A model generated the notes under the pieces. That model was not told where the DNA came from. It made no database searches and worked only from the letters and a program-made list of their open reading frames with translations. Shown here one piece after another: positions 34,879 through 43,616 of a stretch of 64,000 bases of DNA (positions are counted from its first letter, which is position 1; each line of letters begins with the position of its first letter). Position numbers and translations under genes: made by a program. This stretch comes from Halopenitus sp041821145 (GTDB lineage Archaea > Halobacteriota > Halobacteria > Halobacteriales > Haloferacaceae), in NCBI RefSeq assembly GCF_041821145.1, contig NZ_JBGUBC010000002.1, forward strand, positions 186,001-250,000, read 5' to 3'.

Positions 34879-35952
34879 ATGTCACATGATACCGTGTATT
34901 CAAACGTATCCATGGTACCGATAGCCGATCTTCGAGAGATGTACGAGAACATGGTGACGGCGCGTCACTACGAGGAACGCCTCCAAGAGGAGTATCTGGA
35001 GGGTAAACAGCCGGCGTTCGATATTTCCGCGGGTCCGATCCCGGGTGAACTCCATCTGGCGGCGGGACACGAGGCCGCCGGCGCGGGCGTCTGTCAGCAC
35101 CTCCGTGATTCGGATACGGTGACCGCCCCGCATCGACCCCACCATGTCGCGATCGCCAAGGGCGTCGACCTAAAGCGGATGACGGCGGAGATATTCGGAC
35201 GACGAACCGGCCTCGGTAGCGGGAAAGGTGGCCACATGCACCTGTTCGATCCCGACGTCAACTTCGCGTGTAGCGGCATCATCGCCGAGGGCTGCCCGCC
35301 GGCGGTGGGCGCGGGCATGGCCGCGACGCGGCGAAACACCGACGATGTCGCGGTCGCCTTCCTCGGTGAGGGAGCGATCGACCAGGGCGCGTTCCTCGAG
35401 TCGCTCAATCTCGCGAGCGTCCGCGATCTGCCGGTCGTCTTCGTGATCGAGGACAACGACTGGGCGATAAGCATGCCGAAAGAGCGCGTCACCGACGTCG
35501 AGAACGGGGCCAAGCGAGCCGACGGCTTCGACCTCCCCGGAACCCGGGTCGACTCCGACGACGCCGTCGCCGTCTACGAGGCGGCCCGGGAGGCGGTCGG
35601 GCATGCCCGCGATCGAAACGGTCCGGCGCTGCTGGAAGTGCAGGTCCACCGTCGGATGGGTCACTTCATGGGCGATCCCCAGGAGTACCGCTCCGAACGG
35701 GATCAGGAGGCCGCGATGCAACGTGACTCGATCGAGCGACTCGCCACGGACCTGCGCGGACGGGGAGTCGACGACGAGGAGCTGACGACTATCCGGGACC
35801 GCGCCCACGACCGTGTCGAGGAAGCGATCGCGTGGGCCAAAGATCAGCCGGAACCCGATCCGGCCGACGCTCACATGGACGCGTTCGTGAATCCGCCGTC
35901 GGGCGTGACGGACACCGAGCCCTCCATCGCGGACACGGGGGGTGAGGAGTGA
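34879..35952 (+). CDS. 2-oxoacid (acetoin/pyruvate-type) dehydrogenase E1 alpha
   Basis: A 357-residue thiamine-diphosphate E1 alpha subunit. The ThDP motif is GEGAIDQGAFLESLNLAS...EDNDWA, with the Glu of GEG replacing Asp of the usual GDG. It also has GLGSGKGGHMHLF and PHHVAIAKG. E1 decarboxylates a 2-oxoacid or cleaves acetoin and passes the acyl group to lipoate. The start at 34879 is used; an ATG at 34912 is possible. It is followed by E1 beta with a 1-bp overlap and a lipoyl-domain gene. The substrate is not clear; similarity in feel is to AcoA/PdhA. Confidence 0.9.
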   Translation: MSHDTVYSNVSMVPIADLREMYENMVTARHYEERLQEEYLEGKQPAFDISAGPIPGELHLAAGHEAAGAGVCQHLRDSDTVTAPHRPHHVAIAKGVDLKRMTAEIFGRRTGLGSGKGGHMHLFDPDVNFACSGIIAEGCPPAVGAGMAATRRNTDDVAVAFLGEGAIDQGAFLESLNLASVRDLPVVFVIEDNDWAISMPKERVTDVENGAKRADGFDLPGTRVDSDDAVAVYEAAREAVGHARDRNGPALLEVQVHRRMGHFMGDPQEYRSERDQEAAMQRDSIERLATDLRGRGVDDEELTTIRDRAHDRVEEAIAWAKDQPEPDPADAHMDAFVNPPSGVTDTEPSIADTGGEE

Positions 35953-37007
35953 TGACCGTGACGGACCCGTCTTCGTCCGGGGACGCGCTGGCCGATGGCG
36001 GCGAACGACCCCTGACGATGAGTCGAGCGATGGTCGAAGCGATCGCCGACGAGATGCGCGATGACGATGACGTCTTCTACATGGGCGAGGACGTCGCCGA
36101 CTACGGCGGCATCTTCGACAGCACTCAGGGGCTCTTAGAGGAGTTCGGCTACGATCGGATCGTCGACGTGCCGATCAGCGAGACGGCGTATCTCGGCGCG
36201 GCCGTCGGTGCGGCCCAGTCCGGATTGCGGCCGATCGCGGAACTCATGTTCGTCGATTTCTTCGGCGTGGCGATGGACCAGATCTACAACCAGATGGCGA
36301 AGAACACCTACATGAGCGGCGGGAACGTCTCCGTCCCGATGGTGCTCACCTCCGCCGTCGGCGGCACCTACAACGACGCCGCCCAACACTCCCAGACGCT
36401 CTATGGAACCTTCGCCCATCTGCCGGGGATGAAGGTCGTCGTTCCCTCGACAGCCTACGATGCCAAGGGATTGATGCATAACGCGATCCGGGATGAGGAC
36501 CCGGTCGTCTACCTCTTCCACAAGCGACTGATGGGAATCGGGTGGATGCCCGCCCCCGATGGACCAAAGACACACGTCCCCGAGACGGACTACACCATCC
36601 CCTTCGGAAGCGCGGACGTCAAACGTGAGGGGTCGGACGTCACCGTAGTCACGCTCGGGTTGCACGTCCACCGGGCACTCGAGGCTGCAGCGTCGCTCGG
36701 GGAGGAGGGGATCGACACGGAGGTGATCGACCTGCGGACGCTCGTTCCCCTCGACATCGAGACGATCCGCGAGTCGGTCTCGCGAACCGGTCGGTTAGTC
36801 GTCGTCGACGAGGACTACCGGTCCTTCGGCGTCACCGGCGAGGTGATCGCTAGCGTGGCCGAGGACGGTCTCGGCGACCTGGAGGCGGTCGAGCGGGTCG
36901 CCCTGCCGGACGTTCCGATTCCCTACGCCCGGCCCATGGAAAACGAGGTTCTCCCGAACGTAGCGGACATCTCCGAGGCGATCCGGTCCGCGGCAGGCGA
37001 GCAATGA
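35952..37007 (+). CDS. 2-oxoacid (acetoin/pyruvate-type) dehydrogenase E1 beta
   Basis: A 351-residue transketolase-like E1 beta subunit, partner of the upstream E1 alpha. Seen: LTMSRAMVEAIADEM, GEDVADYGGIFDSTQGL, DVPISETAYLGAAVGAA and the C-terminal VDEDYRSFGVTGEV. The ATG at 35952 overlaps the E1 alpha stop (TGATG); a GTG one codon earlier is a less likely start. The last four bases overlap the lipoyl gene (ATGA), so all three genes are translationally coupled. Confidence 0.93.
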   Translation: MTVTDPSSSGDALADGGERPLTMSRAMVEAIADEMRDDDDVFYMGEDVADYGGIFDSTQGLLEEFGYDRIVDVPISETAYLGAAVGAAQSGLRPIAELMFVDFFGVAMDQIYNQMAKNTYMSGGNVSVPMVLTSAVGGTYNDAAQHSQTLYGTFAHLPGMKVVVPSTAYDAKGLMHNAIRDEDPVVYLFHKRLMGIGWMPAPDGPKTHVPETDYTIPFGSADVKREGSDVTVVTLGLHVHRALEAAASLGEEGIDTEVIDLRTLVPLDIETIRESVSRTGRLVVVDEDYRSFGVTGEVIASVAEDGLGDLEAVERVALPDVPIPYARPMENEVLPNVADISEAIRSAAGEQ

Positions 37008-37267
37008 GCGATGCCGACGATCGTGTCGCCATCGATACTGCGGACGTCTGGCCCGAGGATGCCGACGCCGAGGAGGCCGTCGTCGTCAACTGGTTCGCAA
37101 GCGAGGGGAGCCACGTCGAGGCGGGCGAGAATCTACTCGAATTTCAGATCGAGAAGGTGAGCGTCGACGTTCCCGCGCCCGTCTCCGGGACGGTCGTCGA
37201 GATCGCCCTCCCGGAGGACGCCGAGTTCGAACGTGGTGAGATCGCCGGATGGATCCGGCCGGAGTGA
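37004..37267 (+). CDS. Stand-alone lipoyl/biotinyl domain protein
   Basis: An 87-residue single lipoyl domain. The modified lysine is K51 in FQIEKVSVDVPAP, with the Gly turn SGTVVEI after it. In full complexes this domain is the N-terminus of E2; here there is no peripheral-subunit or acyltransferase domain. It is coupled to E1 beta by a 4-bp overlap and must hand its acyl group to an E2 encoded elsewhere, or be served by another acceptor. GCVH-like alternatives are less likely given context. Confidence 0.88.
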   Translation: MSDADDRVAIDTADVWPEDADAEEAVVVNWFASEGSHVEAGENLLEFQIEKVSVDVPAPVSGTVVEIALPEDAEFERGEIAGWIRPE

Positions 37268-37341
37268 GTCCTCCGGGAACTCCCTCGGAGTGATCGTCCG
37301 GTGACTCACTCTTCGAGTCACACTTTAACTCCCTCTTCAAC

Positions 37342-37376
37342 TCATTCCTCGATTCATTCCTCGATTCATTCCTCGA
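37342..37376. repeat. 12-bp tandem repeat spanning the stop codon of the FAD-protein gene
   Basis: Three near-identical units of TCATTCCTCGAT at 37342-37353, 37354-37365 and 37366-37376 (the last diverges at its end). The minus-strand gene ends in the third unit, where TCA is its stop. The two outer units repeat the last three codons plus stop in frame, so loss of one stop would add only a short tail. Confidence 0.8.
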
Positions 37377-37950
37377 CGAGCGATCCGAACAGCTCGTCGG
37401 CGTCTGCCGGCACGTCGAAATCGTGGAAGTGTTCACCCTTCTCCTTGCTCAATACGTTGAGCGCGGCGGCGGCGCCATCGCCCGCCGAGATGACCGCCTG
37501 CCACTCCTCGGCGCGGACCATCGCGCCGGTCGCATAGGCGTCCTCGACTGACGTCTCCATACTCACGTCGACGTCGACGACGTCCTCGTCGGTGAACGCA
37601 CACCCGAGCGATTCCGCGAGATCGCGGCTCGCCCCCGTCGCCAGAACGACGTAGTCGGCAGCGTGTTCCTCGCCGTCAGCCGCAACGACGAATCCGTCGT
37701 CGCTTTCGGAGACGTCAGTCACCTCCGTTTCCTGATGTCGTTCGACGCCAAAGTCGTCGACCTGATCGCGGAGAGTGTCCATGTACACCGACCCGTCGAT
37801 CGAGCCGATACCGGGATAGTTGAACAGGTGGGCCTTATGCATCCAGGTCTCGTCGGCGTCGAAAACCGCCGTCTTCAAGCCGTTTTTCGCGGTGAAAAGC
37901 GCCGCGGTCAGTCCCGCCGGGCCGCCGCCGATGACGAGTATGTCGCTCAT
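37366..37950 (-). CDS. Half-size thioredoxin-reductase-like FAD protein
   Basis: A 194-residue flavoprotein fragment-size family member. It has the FAD motif GGGPAGLTAA (residues 8-17), LATGASRDLA, and SAGDGAAAALNVL near the C-terminus, which closes the FAD site in thioredoxin-reductase relatives. The NAD(P)-binding domain and the CxxC pair are missing. It could be a ferredoxin- or protein-linked oxidoreductase. The start at 37950 puts the Rossmann strand at residue 3. It is convergent with the lipoyl gene, so a link to the dehydrogenase complex is possible but not shown. Confidence 0.8.
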   Translation of the reverse strand: MSDILVIGGGPAGLTAALFTAKNGLKTAVFDADETWMHKAHLFNYPGIGSIDGSVYMDTLRDQVDDFGVERHQETEVTDVSESDDGFVVAADGEEHAADYVVLATGASRDLAESLGCAFTDEDVVDVDVSMETSVEDAYATGAMVRAEEWQAVISAGDGAAAALNVLSKEKGEHFHDFDVPADADELFGSLVEE

Positions 37951-38213
37951 GTTCGATCCATCGGTACCCGTGGCCATAAATTTCCGTGAACACGAACCCG
38001 GGAGCAGCGGTCAGGGACGTTCCTCTCGGATGGATGGCGTCGGCGTTCGGTCGGTCGAGTAAGTCGTTCGGAGTTCCGATCGGATCAGTATCCGACGCCG
38101 AGGTGGGTGTGAACTGCCTCCGCGCCGAGTACCCGGCCACGTTCGCGGTCGTCCTCCGGAATCTGCCGAATCCCCCACACGAGTTATCCGACGTGAACGA
38201 CTACCTCTCGTTC

Positions 38214-38474
38214 ATGGAGGTCACCGTTTACGGTCCGTTGCGCGCCGCCACCGGCGGAAAGCAGGTCCACCTCGAGTTCGACGGCGGTACGGTCCGGGAG
38301 GCGATCGACGCGCTCGTCGAACGATATCCCCGGGCGAAACCGCATCTATTCGGCGATGACGGTCGTCCGGAGGCCAGCGTTCGCGTGTCCGTCGACGGCG
38401 AGTCCGCGGAACTCGAGGATCCCTGTCCGGCGGACGCCTCGATCGGTGTTCACCCCGCAATGCGCGGCGGATGA
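38214..38474 (+). CDS. Ubiquitin-like SAMP/MoaD family protein
   Basis: An 86-residue beta-grasp protein ending in Gly-Gly (MRGG), the mark of MoaD/ThiS sulfur carriers and archaeal SAMP modifiers. Seen: VTVYGPLRAATGGKQVHLEF at the start and DGGTVREAIDALVERYP. It may supply sulfur for molybdopterin or be conjugated to lysines. The ATG at 38214 begins the fold; the frame is open further upstream but gives an implausible leader. It is convergent with the formamidase gene (13 bp apart). Confidence 0.85.
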   Translation: MEVTVYGPLRAATGGKQVHLEFDGGTVREAIDALVERYPRAKPHLFGDDGRPEASVRVSVDGESAELEDPCPADASIGVHPAMRGG

Positions 38475-38487
38475 CGGAGACGAGCGC

Positions 38488-39792
38488 TTACAGCTCGTAC
38501 TGATCGCGAACGAGGTGGGCGATCCCGCGCTCCTGGAGAACGTCCATCGGCGCGAGCATCGTGAGTTGTACGACGCCCGGGAGGCGCCCGATCTCGACGC
38601 CCCCGCTGAACGTACAGCGGGTTCGGACTTCTCCCTCACTCATTCCCAACAGGTCGCCGGCGCGATCGAAGGCGTTCTGGGTGGCGTCGTTGATCGTCGC
38701 GCCCGATCCGATCACCTGGATCGGCCCCGCGTCCGTCTCGACATCGACGTCGTACTCCGCGCCGAGGGCCCGACCTCGTTCGCGGTCGTCCTCGCTGTAC
38801 GGCTTGGCGATGTGGGAGAGGTCCTCCTCGTTGGGCAACAGGAGGGGTCCGTCAATGTCGAGCCCCTCGATGAGTTCCACCTCGAATTCGGTATGACCGC
38901 TCACGTCCGTGGTGTGTAACGCGAGCTCCCCGTCCCCCTGGTTGGCGTGCATATCGCCGACGTAGATCCCGCCGCCGTCGACCTTCACCGGACAGACGAG
39001 GATCGCGCCCTCACGGACCGCGTTGATGTCCATGTGACCGTCGGTTCGCTGGGCGAGTTCCTCCTCGTCGGCAAGCCCCCACTCGTGGCCGGCACCGATC
39101 AGGAACTGGCCGAAGTCGCCGGCGTTGTGTGAATCCGGCATCTCGATCGGCGGGGTCGTCCCGATGTTCCCGATGAACGGGCGGAGGTGTCCGAGCGTCC
39201 CCGGCATCTCGGAGGGACCATACAGCAGGATCGGGTGCTGTCTGGAATGTTCGGGGAGCGCGATCGCCTCCTCGGCAGTCTCCGCGAGGTCCATCGCCGC
39301 CTCCTCATCGACCGTGATGCCGACCTCGTACTCGTCGTCGAAGACCGTGGTGATGCCGTATTCGAAGGCGAACGAGGAGGCGTTCGCGCCACATTCAGCA
39401 CACCGGATCGACTCCTCGCCGGTCCCCTCGACGACGCTTTCGGGCCACTCGGTGCCACACTCGGGACACTTGTGGTCGACGAAGGGATCGTCGCCGAAGG
39501 CGCCCTCGCGTTCGTCCATCGATCCGGTACTCGTCGCGACGCTTGTCACCTCGATGTCGCGAATTTTGATGGCGATCGCGTCGCCGACCTCGGCGCCCTC
39601 GACCGCGATCGGTTTCGTCACCTCGTGACCACCTCGAAACTTCGGGGTGATCATGGGCCCCCAGCAGGCTGGGGGTGTATGCGTTCGAACGAGACCGCCA
39701 TCGGCGACCGTTCCCGCCCACTCCTGTTCCGGGCCGACCAATCCGAGCGTGTACTCGTCGATCTCGAGTTCGGAGACGACCTGTTGGGACAT
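38488..39792 (-). CDS. Acetamidase/formamidase family protein with zinc-ribbon insert
   Basis: A 434-residue FmdA/AmdA-type amidase, which would release ammonia from formamide or a short amide. Family motifs: CWGPMITPKFRGGHE (43-57), GGGIYVGDMHANQGDGEL and SHNAGDFGQFLIGAGHEW. Between residues 107 and 136 there is a CPEC...CAEC four-cysteine ribbon (C109, C112, C131, C134), likely binding Zn. The start at 39792 lies just before the conserved domain. The upstream region is filled with pyrimidine-rich repeats shared with the divergent hydroxyacid dehydrogenase gene. Confidence 0.88.
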   Translation of the reverse strand: MSQQVVSELEIDEYTLGLVGPEQEWAGTVADGGLVRTHTPPACWGPMITPKFRGGHEVTKPIAVEGAEVGDAIAIKIRDIEVTSVATSTGSMDEREGAFGDDPFVDHKCPECGTEWPESVVEGTGEESIRCAECGANASSFAFEYGITTVFDDEYEVGITVDEEAAMDLAETAEEAIALPEHSRQHPILLYGPSEMPGTLGHLRPFIGNIGTTPPIEMPDSHNAGDFGQFLIGAGHEWGLADEEELAQRTDGHMDINAVREGAILVCPVKVDGGGIYVGDMHANQGDGELALHTTDVSGHTEFEVELIEGLDIDGPLLLPNEEDLSHIAKPYSEDDRERGRALGAEYDVDVETDAGPIQVIGSGATINDATQNAFDRAGDLLGMSEGEVRTRCTFSGGVEIGRLPGVVQLTMLAPMDVLQERGIAHLVRDQYEL

Positions 39793-39863
39793 AACTACAT
39801 GATCATTGATCAGATATCGACTTAACGTTGACTGGTACCCGGTTGCGAGAGTCCCATCGCTGT

Positions 39864-39966
39864 GTCTCACTCAGTCCGTCTCTCCCAGTCCATCTCACTC
39901 AATCCGTCTCTCCCGGTCCGTCTCCCTCGATCTGTCCCCCGGTCTGTCTCTCCCGGTATGTCTCCT
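39864..39966. repeat. Pyrimidine-rich degenerate tandem repeats in a divergent promoter region
   Basis: About seven decayed copies of a 12-15 bp unit resembling GTCCGTCTCTCCCG fill 39864-39966. Almost every base on the plus strand is C or T, with regular TC pairs. They lie 70-160 bp upstream of the formamidase start (39792) and 60-160 bp upstream of the D-2-hydroxyacid dehydrogenase start (40024). Confidence 0.7.
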
Positions 39967-40023
39967 TGGGAAGTCATCACCGACGGGACAACGCATATGT
40001 CCCCCTCGAACACACTCGTTCGC

Positions 40024-40959
40024 ATGGATCCACCGCAGACGATCGGGATCGATCCGTCCGTGAGCGATCTGTTTCCACCCGCCGTACTCGTCGAGCGCCT
40101 CGAGGACGTCCCCACGACGATCGCGGTGATCGACGAGGGTGGCGATCCGGCCGGGTACGACGGCGTGATCACCTTCGAATATCGCGAGGCGCAGCTTTCG
40201 GCCGACCCGTCCTGGATCCACTGTGTCCTCGCGGGCGTCGACGCGTTCCCGCTTGCGGCGCTTGAGGCGCAGTCGATCGCGTTGACGAACAGTACCGGCA
40301 TTCACGGTGACGCCGTGGGCGAAACCGTCCTCGGTTATATGCTTCAGTTCGCCCGCCGGCTCCACCGACATCGGGATGCCGAGGATGCCCGCGAGTGGGA
40401 GTATCCGGACTGGAACGTGCCGTTCACGCTTCGCGGGGAGACGGTTTGTGTGGTCGGGCTTGGGACCCTCGGCCGCGGGGTCGCAGCGCGTGCCGACGCG
40501 GTCGGCATGGACGTCGTCGGCGTCCGACGAACGCCGACCCCCGTGGAACACGTCGATCGCCTCTACACCCCGGATTCGCTCTCGGAAGCGGTTTCGGAGG
40601 CCCGATTCGTGGTCCTCACGGTCCCGTTGACCGATCGAACGCGGGGACTCGTCGGCGCCGACGAACTGGCCGCGATGCGCGAGGACGCCTACCTCGTGAA
40701 CGTCGCACGAGGGCCGGTCGTCGATCAGGACGCGCTCGTCGAGACGCTCCGGACGAAGGGGCTCGCCGGGGCCGCCCTCGACGTCACGGATCCCGAACCC
40801 TTGCCCGACGACTCGCCGCTTTGGGAGATGGACGATGTCGTGGTGACCCCGCACGCCGCCGCGGCCACGCGGGATTACGTCGATCGGGTGGCCACGATCG
40901 TTCGCGAGAATCTTCGACGGCTCAAGGCAGGCGAGTCGCTCGCCAACCGGGTGGTCTGA
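40024..40959 (+). CDS. D-2-hydroxyacid dehydrogenase
   Basis: A 311-residue NAD(P)-dependent D-2-hydroxyacid dehydrogenase. The nucleotide-binding motif is GLGTLGRGVAA near 145-155. The catalytic Arg lies in VNVARGPVV, the Glu in ALDVTDPEPL, and the His in VVVTPHAAA. It reduces a 2-oxoacid or oxidises a D-hydroxyacid; glyoxylate/hydroxypyruvate reduction is typical. The ATG at 40024 is chosen; upstream in-frame ATGs would put repeat-derived Ser/Pro residues at the N-terminus. Confidence 0.9.
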   Translation: MDPPQTIGIDPSVSDLFPPAVLVERLEDVPTTIAVIDEGGDPAGYDGVITFEYREAQLSADPSWIHCVLAGVDAFPLAALEAQSIALTNSTGIHGDAVGETVLGYMLQFARRLHRHRDAEDAREWEYPDWNVPFTLRGETVCVVGLGTLGRGVAARADAVGMDVVGVRRTPTPVEHVDRLYTPDSLSEAVSEARFVVLTVPLTDRTRGLVGADELAAMREDAYLVNVARGPVVDQDALVETLRTKGLAGAALDVTDPEPLPDDSPLWEMDDVVVTPHAAAATRDYVDRVATIVRENLRRLKAGESLANRVV

Positions 40960-41097
40960 GCGCCACCCGCGCGAGTCCGCAGGGGTCTCGTGAGCATGGC
41001 GGACGGGACCAAGCGAGAAAACGAAGTGAGTGGACTCGCGGAGAACGTGATCGATCCTGGAGCATCACTTTTGACGGATGGCGACGTAGTCAGACAC

Positions 41098-41517
41098 ATG
41101 GCCAATGACGACACCGTGGACGACCTGCTCGATGCGGAGACGATCGTCGTCGTCGGCTGTTCGCGCTCGCCCGAAAAGGACGCCCATCGGATTCCGAAGT
41201 ATCTCAACGAACACGGGTACCGGATCGTTCCGATCAACCCTCACGCCGAATCGATCCTCGGCGAGACGTCCTACGACCGGCTCACGGACGTCCCGGAGGA
41301 GATCGAGATCGATGTCGTCGATGTGTTCCGACCGAGCGAGGCGGTTCCGAACATAATCGAGGACGCGCTCTCGAGACGAGACGAAGTCGGCGACGTCCAG
41401 GGCATCTGGCTCCAGTTGGGCATTCGAAACGACGAGGCTGCCGCAAGCGCCGAGTCGGCGGGGATCGCGGTCGTTCAGGACCGCTGTATGAAGATCGAAC
41501 ACGGACGGCGGCGGTGA
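41098..41517 (+). CDS. CoA-binding domain protein (YccU-like)
   Basis: A 139-residue Rossmann-fold CoA-binding protein: ETIVVVGCSRSPEKDAHRIPKYLNEHGYRIVPINPHA, then VDVFRPSEAVPNII and a C-terminal Cys in VVQDRCMKIEH. These are the marks of the YccU family, of unknown role. The ATG at 41098 is chosen over upstream codons in the same open frame because the domain begins there. Confidence 0.87.
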   Translation: MANDDTVDDLLDAETIVVVGCSRSPEKDAHRIPKYLNEHGYRIVPINPHAESILGETSYDRLTDVPEEIEIDVVDVFRPSEAVPNIIEDALSRRDEVGDVQGIWLQLGIRNDEAAASAESAGIAVVQDRCMKIEHGRRR

Positions 41518-41575
41518 GAGTGTCGAGAGCCACGCGGTCGTCCACGTCCGCGTGCCGGGACCGACCCAAACGGTA

Positions 41576-42556
41576 TCAGCTCTCCCACTCCTCGTAGGAG
41601 CGGTAGACGCCCTTCGAGAGGTATCGCTCGGCGGAATCGGGGAAGATCGTCACCACCGAATCGTAGGGGACGTCGAGGTCGCCGCGATCGATACGCTGTG
41701 CGACCGCTCGAGCGGCCACGCTGTTGGCCGCCGAGGAGGAGGCGACGAGGTGTCCCTCCTCGGCTGCCAGCCGGGACATTTCCTCGTGGGTCTCCCGATC
41801 CGGAACCGTCTCTATCGCATCGATCAGCTCCGGATCGAACAGATCGTTCGTCTCGATATCGTGGGTGCCGATCCCCTCGGTTTTGTACGCCTCGTGATCG
41901 ACGTCCTCACCGAAGAATTCCCGATATGCTGACCCTTCCGGCTCGACGGCGACGATGTGGGTGTCGGGATCGTGCTCAAGAAAGTACTCGGCGAGACCCA
42001 TGAGCGTTCCGCCCGTGCCGCATCCGACCACGACTGCGCCGATCTCGCCGTCGAGCGCGTCGTCGATCTCGGGGGCGGTCGTCTCACGGTGCGTCTCCGT
42101 GTTGAGCGGATTGGAGAACTGCTGTGGCACGGCGGCGTTGTCGAGTTCCGCCGCGAGTTCGTGGGCGCGGTCGATCGCGTAGCCCATTCCCTCCTCGCTT
42201 GGCGTGTTGATCACGTCCGCCCCGAGCGCGCGCATCAGCTGCTGTTTCTCGACGGAAAACCGCTCCGGGACGACGAACACCGCCTCCAGGTCGAGTTGTC
42301 CCGCGGCGATCGCGATCCCGATCCCCGTGTTTCCCGCGGTCGGCTCGATGATGGTGCCGCCCGGCTCGATGTCGCCCCGTTCGAGCATTCGTTCGAGCAT
42401 GTACTTGCCGATGCGGTCTTTGATGCTCGCACCCGGATTGAACGACTCCAGTTTCGTATAGACTGGCACGTCATCCGGAGCGGCGTGGACGTGCACGAGG
42501 GGCGTCTCGCCGATCGTCTCGTTGACCGACGAGATCGGCTCGCGGCGGGGATTCAT
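41576..42556 (-). CDS. Cysteine synthase family PLP enzyme
   Basis: A 326-residue fold-type II PLP enzyme. The PLP lysine is K46 in NPGASIKDRIG, the substrate loop is EPTAGNTGIGIA and the phosphate loop is GCGTGGTLMG. It probably makes cysteine from O-acetylserine (or phosphoserine) and sulfide, or acts as a cystathionine beta-synthase; the sequence alone does not separate these. The start at 42556 removes a long unlikely leader. It is divergent from the MBL gene. Confidence 0.9.
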   Translation of the reverse strand: MNPRREPISSVNETIGETPLVHVHAAPDDVPVYTKLESFNPGASIKDRIGKYMLERMLERGDIEPGGTIIEPTAGNTGIGIAIAAGQLDLEAVFVVPERFSVEKQQLMRALGADVINTPSEEGMGYAIDRAHELAAELDNAAVPQQFSNPLNTETHRETTAPEIDDALDGEIGAVVVGCGTGGTLMGLAEYFLEHDPDTHIVAVEPEGSAYREFFGEDVDHEAYKTEGIGTHDIETNDLFDPELIDAIETVPDRETHEEMSRLAAEEGHLVASSSAANSVAARAVAQRIDRGDLDVPYDSVVTIFPDSAERYLSKGVYRSYEEWES

Positions 42557-42698
42557 GGTCCCAGCAAGGAGGTGCCGCCTTGTGTAGTTATCGTCCCGAA
42601 CGGTCGATAGTCGGGGCATGCTGGATTCTCTGTATCCGACCGGTATCCACCATGCTGCCTCCGCAACGATTAGGAAGCCTCCGGTTCCAGTTGGAAAC

Positions 42699-43529
42699 AT
42701 GGTTCATTCCGACTGGGGCGATTGGCTGCCGCGGGCCGTCGCGGATGCGGATCCCGAAACGGTCTCGCTTTGGTACCTCGGCTGCAACGGCTTTGCGATC
42801 AAGGGGTCGAACGGAACGGTTCTGTGGATCGATCCGTACCTGGGAACCGGCAATCCGCCGCGAACCATCCGCATGATCCCCGTCCCCTTCGATCCGGAGG
42901 ACGTGACCGTCGCCGACGCGGTGTTCGCCACTCACGAGCACACCGATCACACCCACGGTCCCTCCCAGGCCCCGATCCTGGCGAACACCGACGCGGAGTT
43001 TATCGCGCCCGACGATTCGATCGCGGTCGCTCGCGGGGAGAACTGGACCGATCGATGGGACGTCTCCGCCGATCAGTTCACCGAGATTCAGGAGGGGGAT
43101 ACCGTTCGTGTCGGCGAGTTCTCCGTCGATATCGTCGAGGTGAACGATCCTGATGCGACGCATCCAGTCGGCTACGTCATCGAACACGACTCGGGAACGA
43201 TCTTCCATGGGGGAGATACCAAGCCCGCCGGCACCTTCGACGAGATAGGCGACCAGTATGACATCGACCTCGGGATCCTCGCGTTCGGATCGGCCGGAAC
43301 GGTTCCCGACAAGGAGACGGGGGCGCCACAATACACGACATGGTACGCCGATGAGAACGGGATCGTGGAGGCGGCTCGCGCGCTGGACGTCGATCGCCTC
43401 CTTCCGACCCACTGGGACATGTGGAAAGGGCTCACTGCTGACCCGACCGCCCTCCATTCGCACGTCCGGAGCTTCGAGCATCCGAGATCGCTCCGGATCG
43501 TGGAGATCGGCGACCGCACCGAACTCTAA
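42699..43529 (+). CDS. UlaG-like MBL-fold metallohydrolase
   Basis: A 276-residue metallo-beta-lactamase-fold protein. Metal ligands are in THEHTDHTH (H79, H81, D83, H84), a later HGGDT and LPTHWDMW. The last resembles the L-ascorbate-6-phosphate lactonase UlaG, but ascorbate use is not expected here. It is probably a hydrolase or lactonase of unknown substrate. The ATG at 42699 begins the domain. Confidence 0.87.
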   Translation: MVHSDWGDWLPRAVADADPETVSLWYLGCNGFAIKGSNGTVLWIDPYLGTGNPPRTIRMIPVPFDPEDVTVADAVFATHEHTDHTHGPSQAPILANTDAEFIAPDDSIAVARGENWTDRWDVSADQFTEIQEGDTVRVGEFSVDIVEVNDPDATHPVGYVIEHDSGTIFHGGDTKPAGTFDEIGDQYDIDLGILAFGSAGTVPDKETGAPQYTTWYADENGIVEAARALDVDRLLPTHWDMWKGLTADPTALHSHVRSFEHPRSLRIVEIGDRTEL

Positions 43530-43616
43530 GCGAGGAGCAAGTCTCAGCGAGGAGCGATTCTCTCGCGTGCCCTTTTGGCCCCACCTTTTAAGATGCTACT
43601 CGTGAACCGATACCTC

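Noticed and set aside
37986..38213. Longer start for the SAMP/MoaD-like protein
   Set aside because: The in-frame extension has no similarity to the family and the beta-grasp fold begins at the ATG at 38214.
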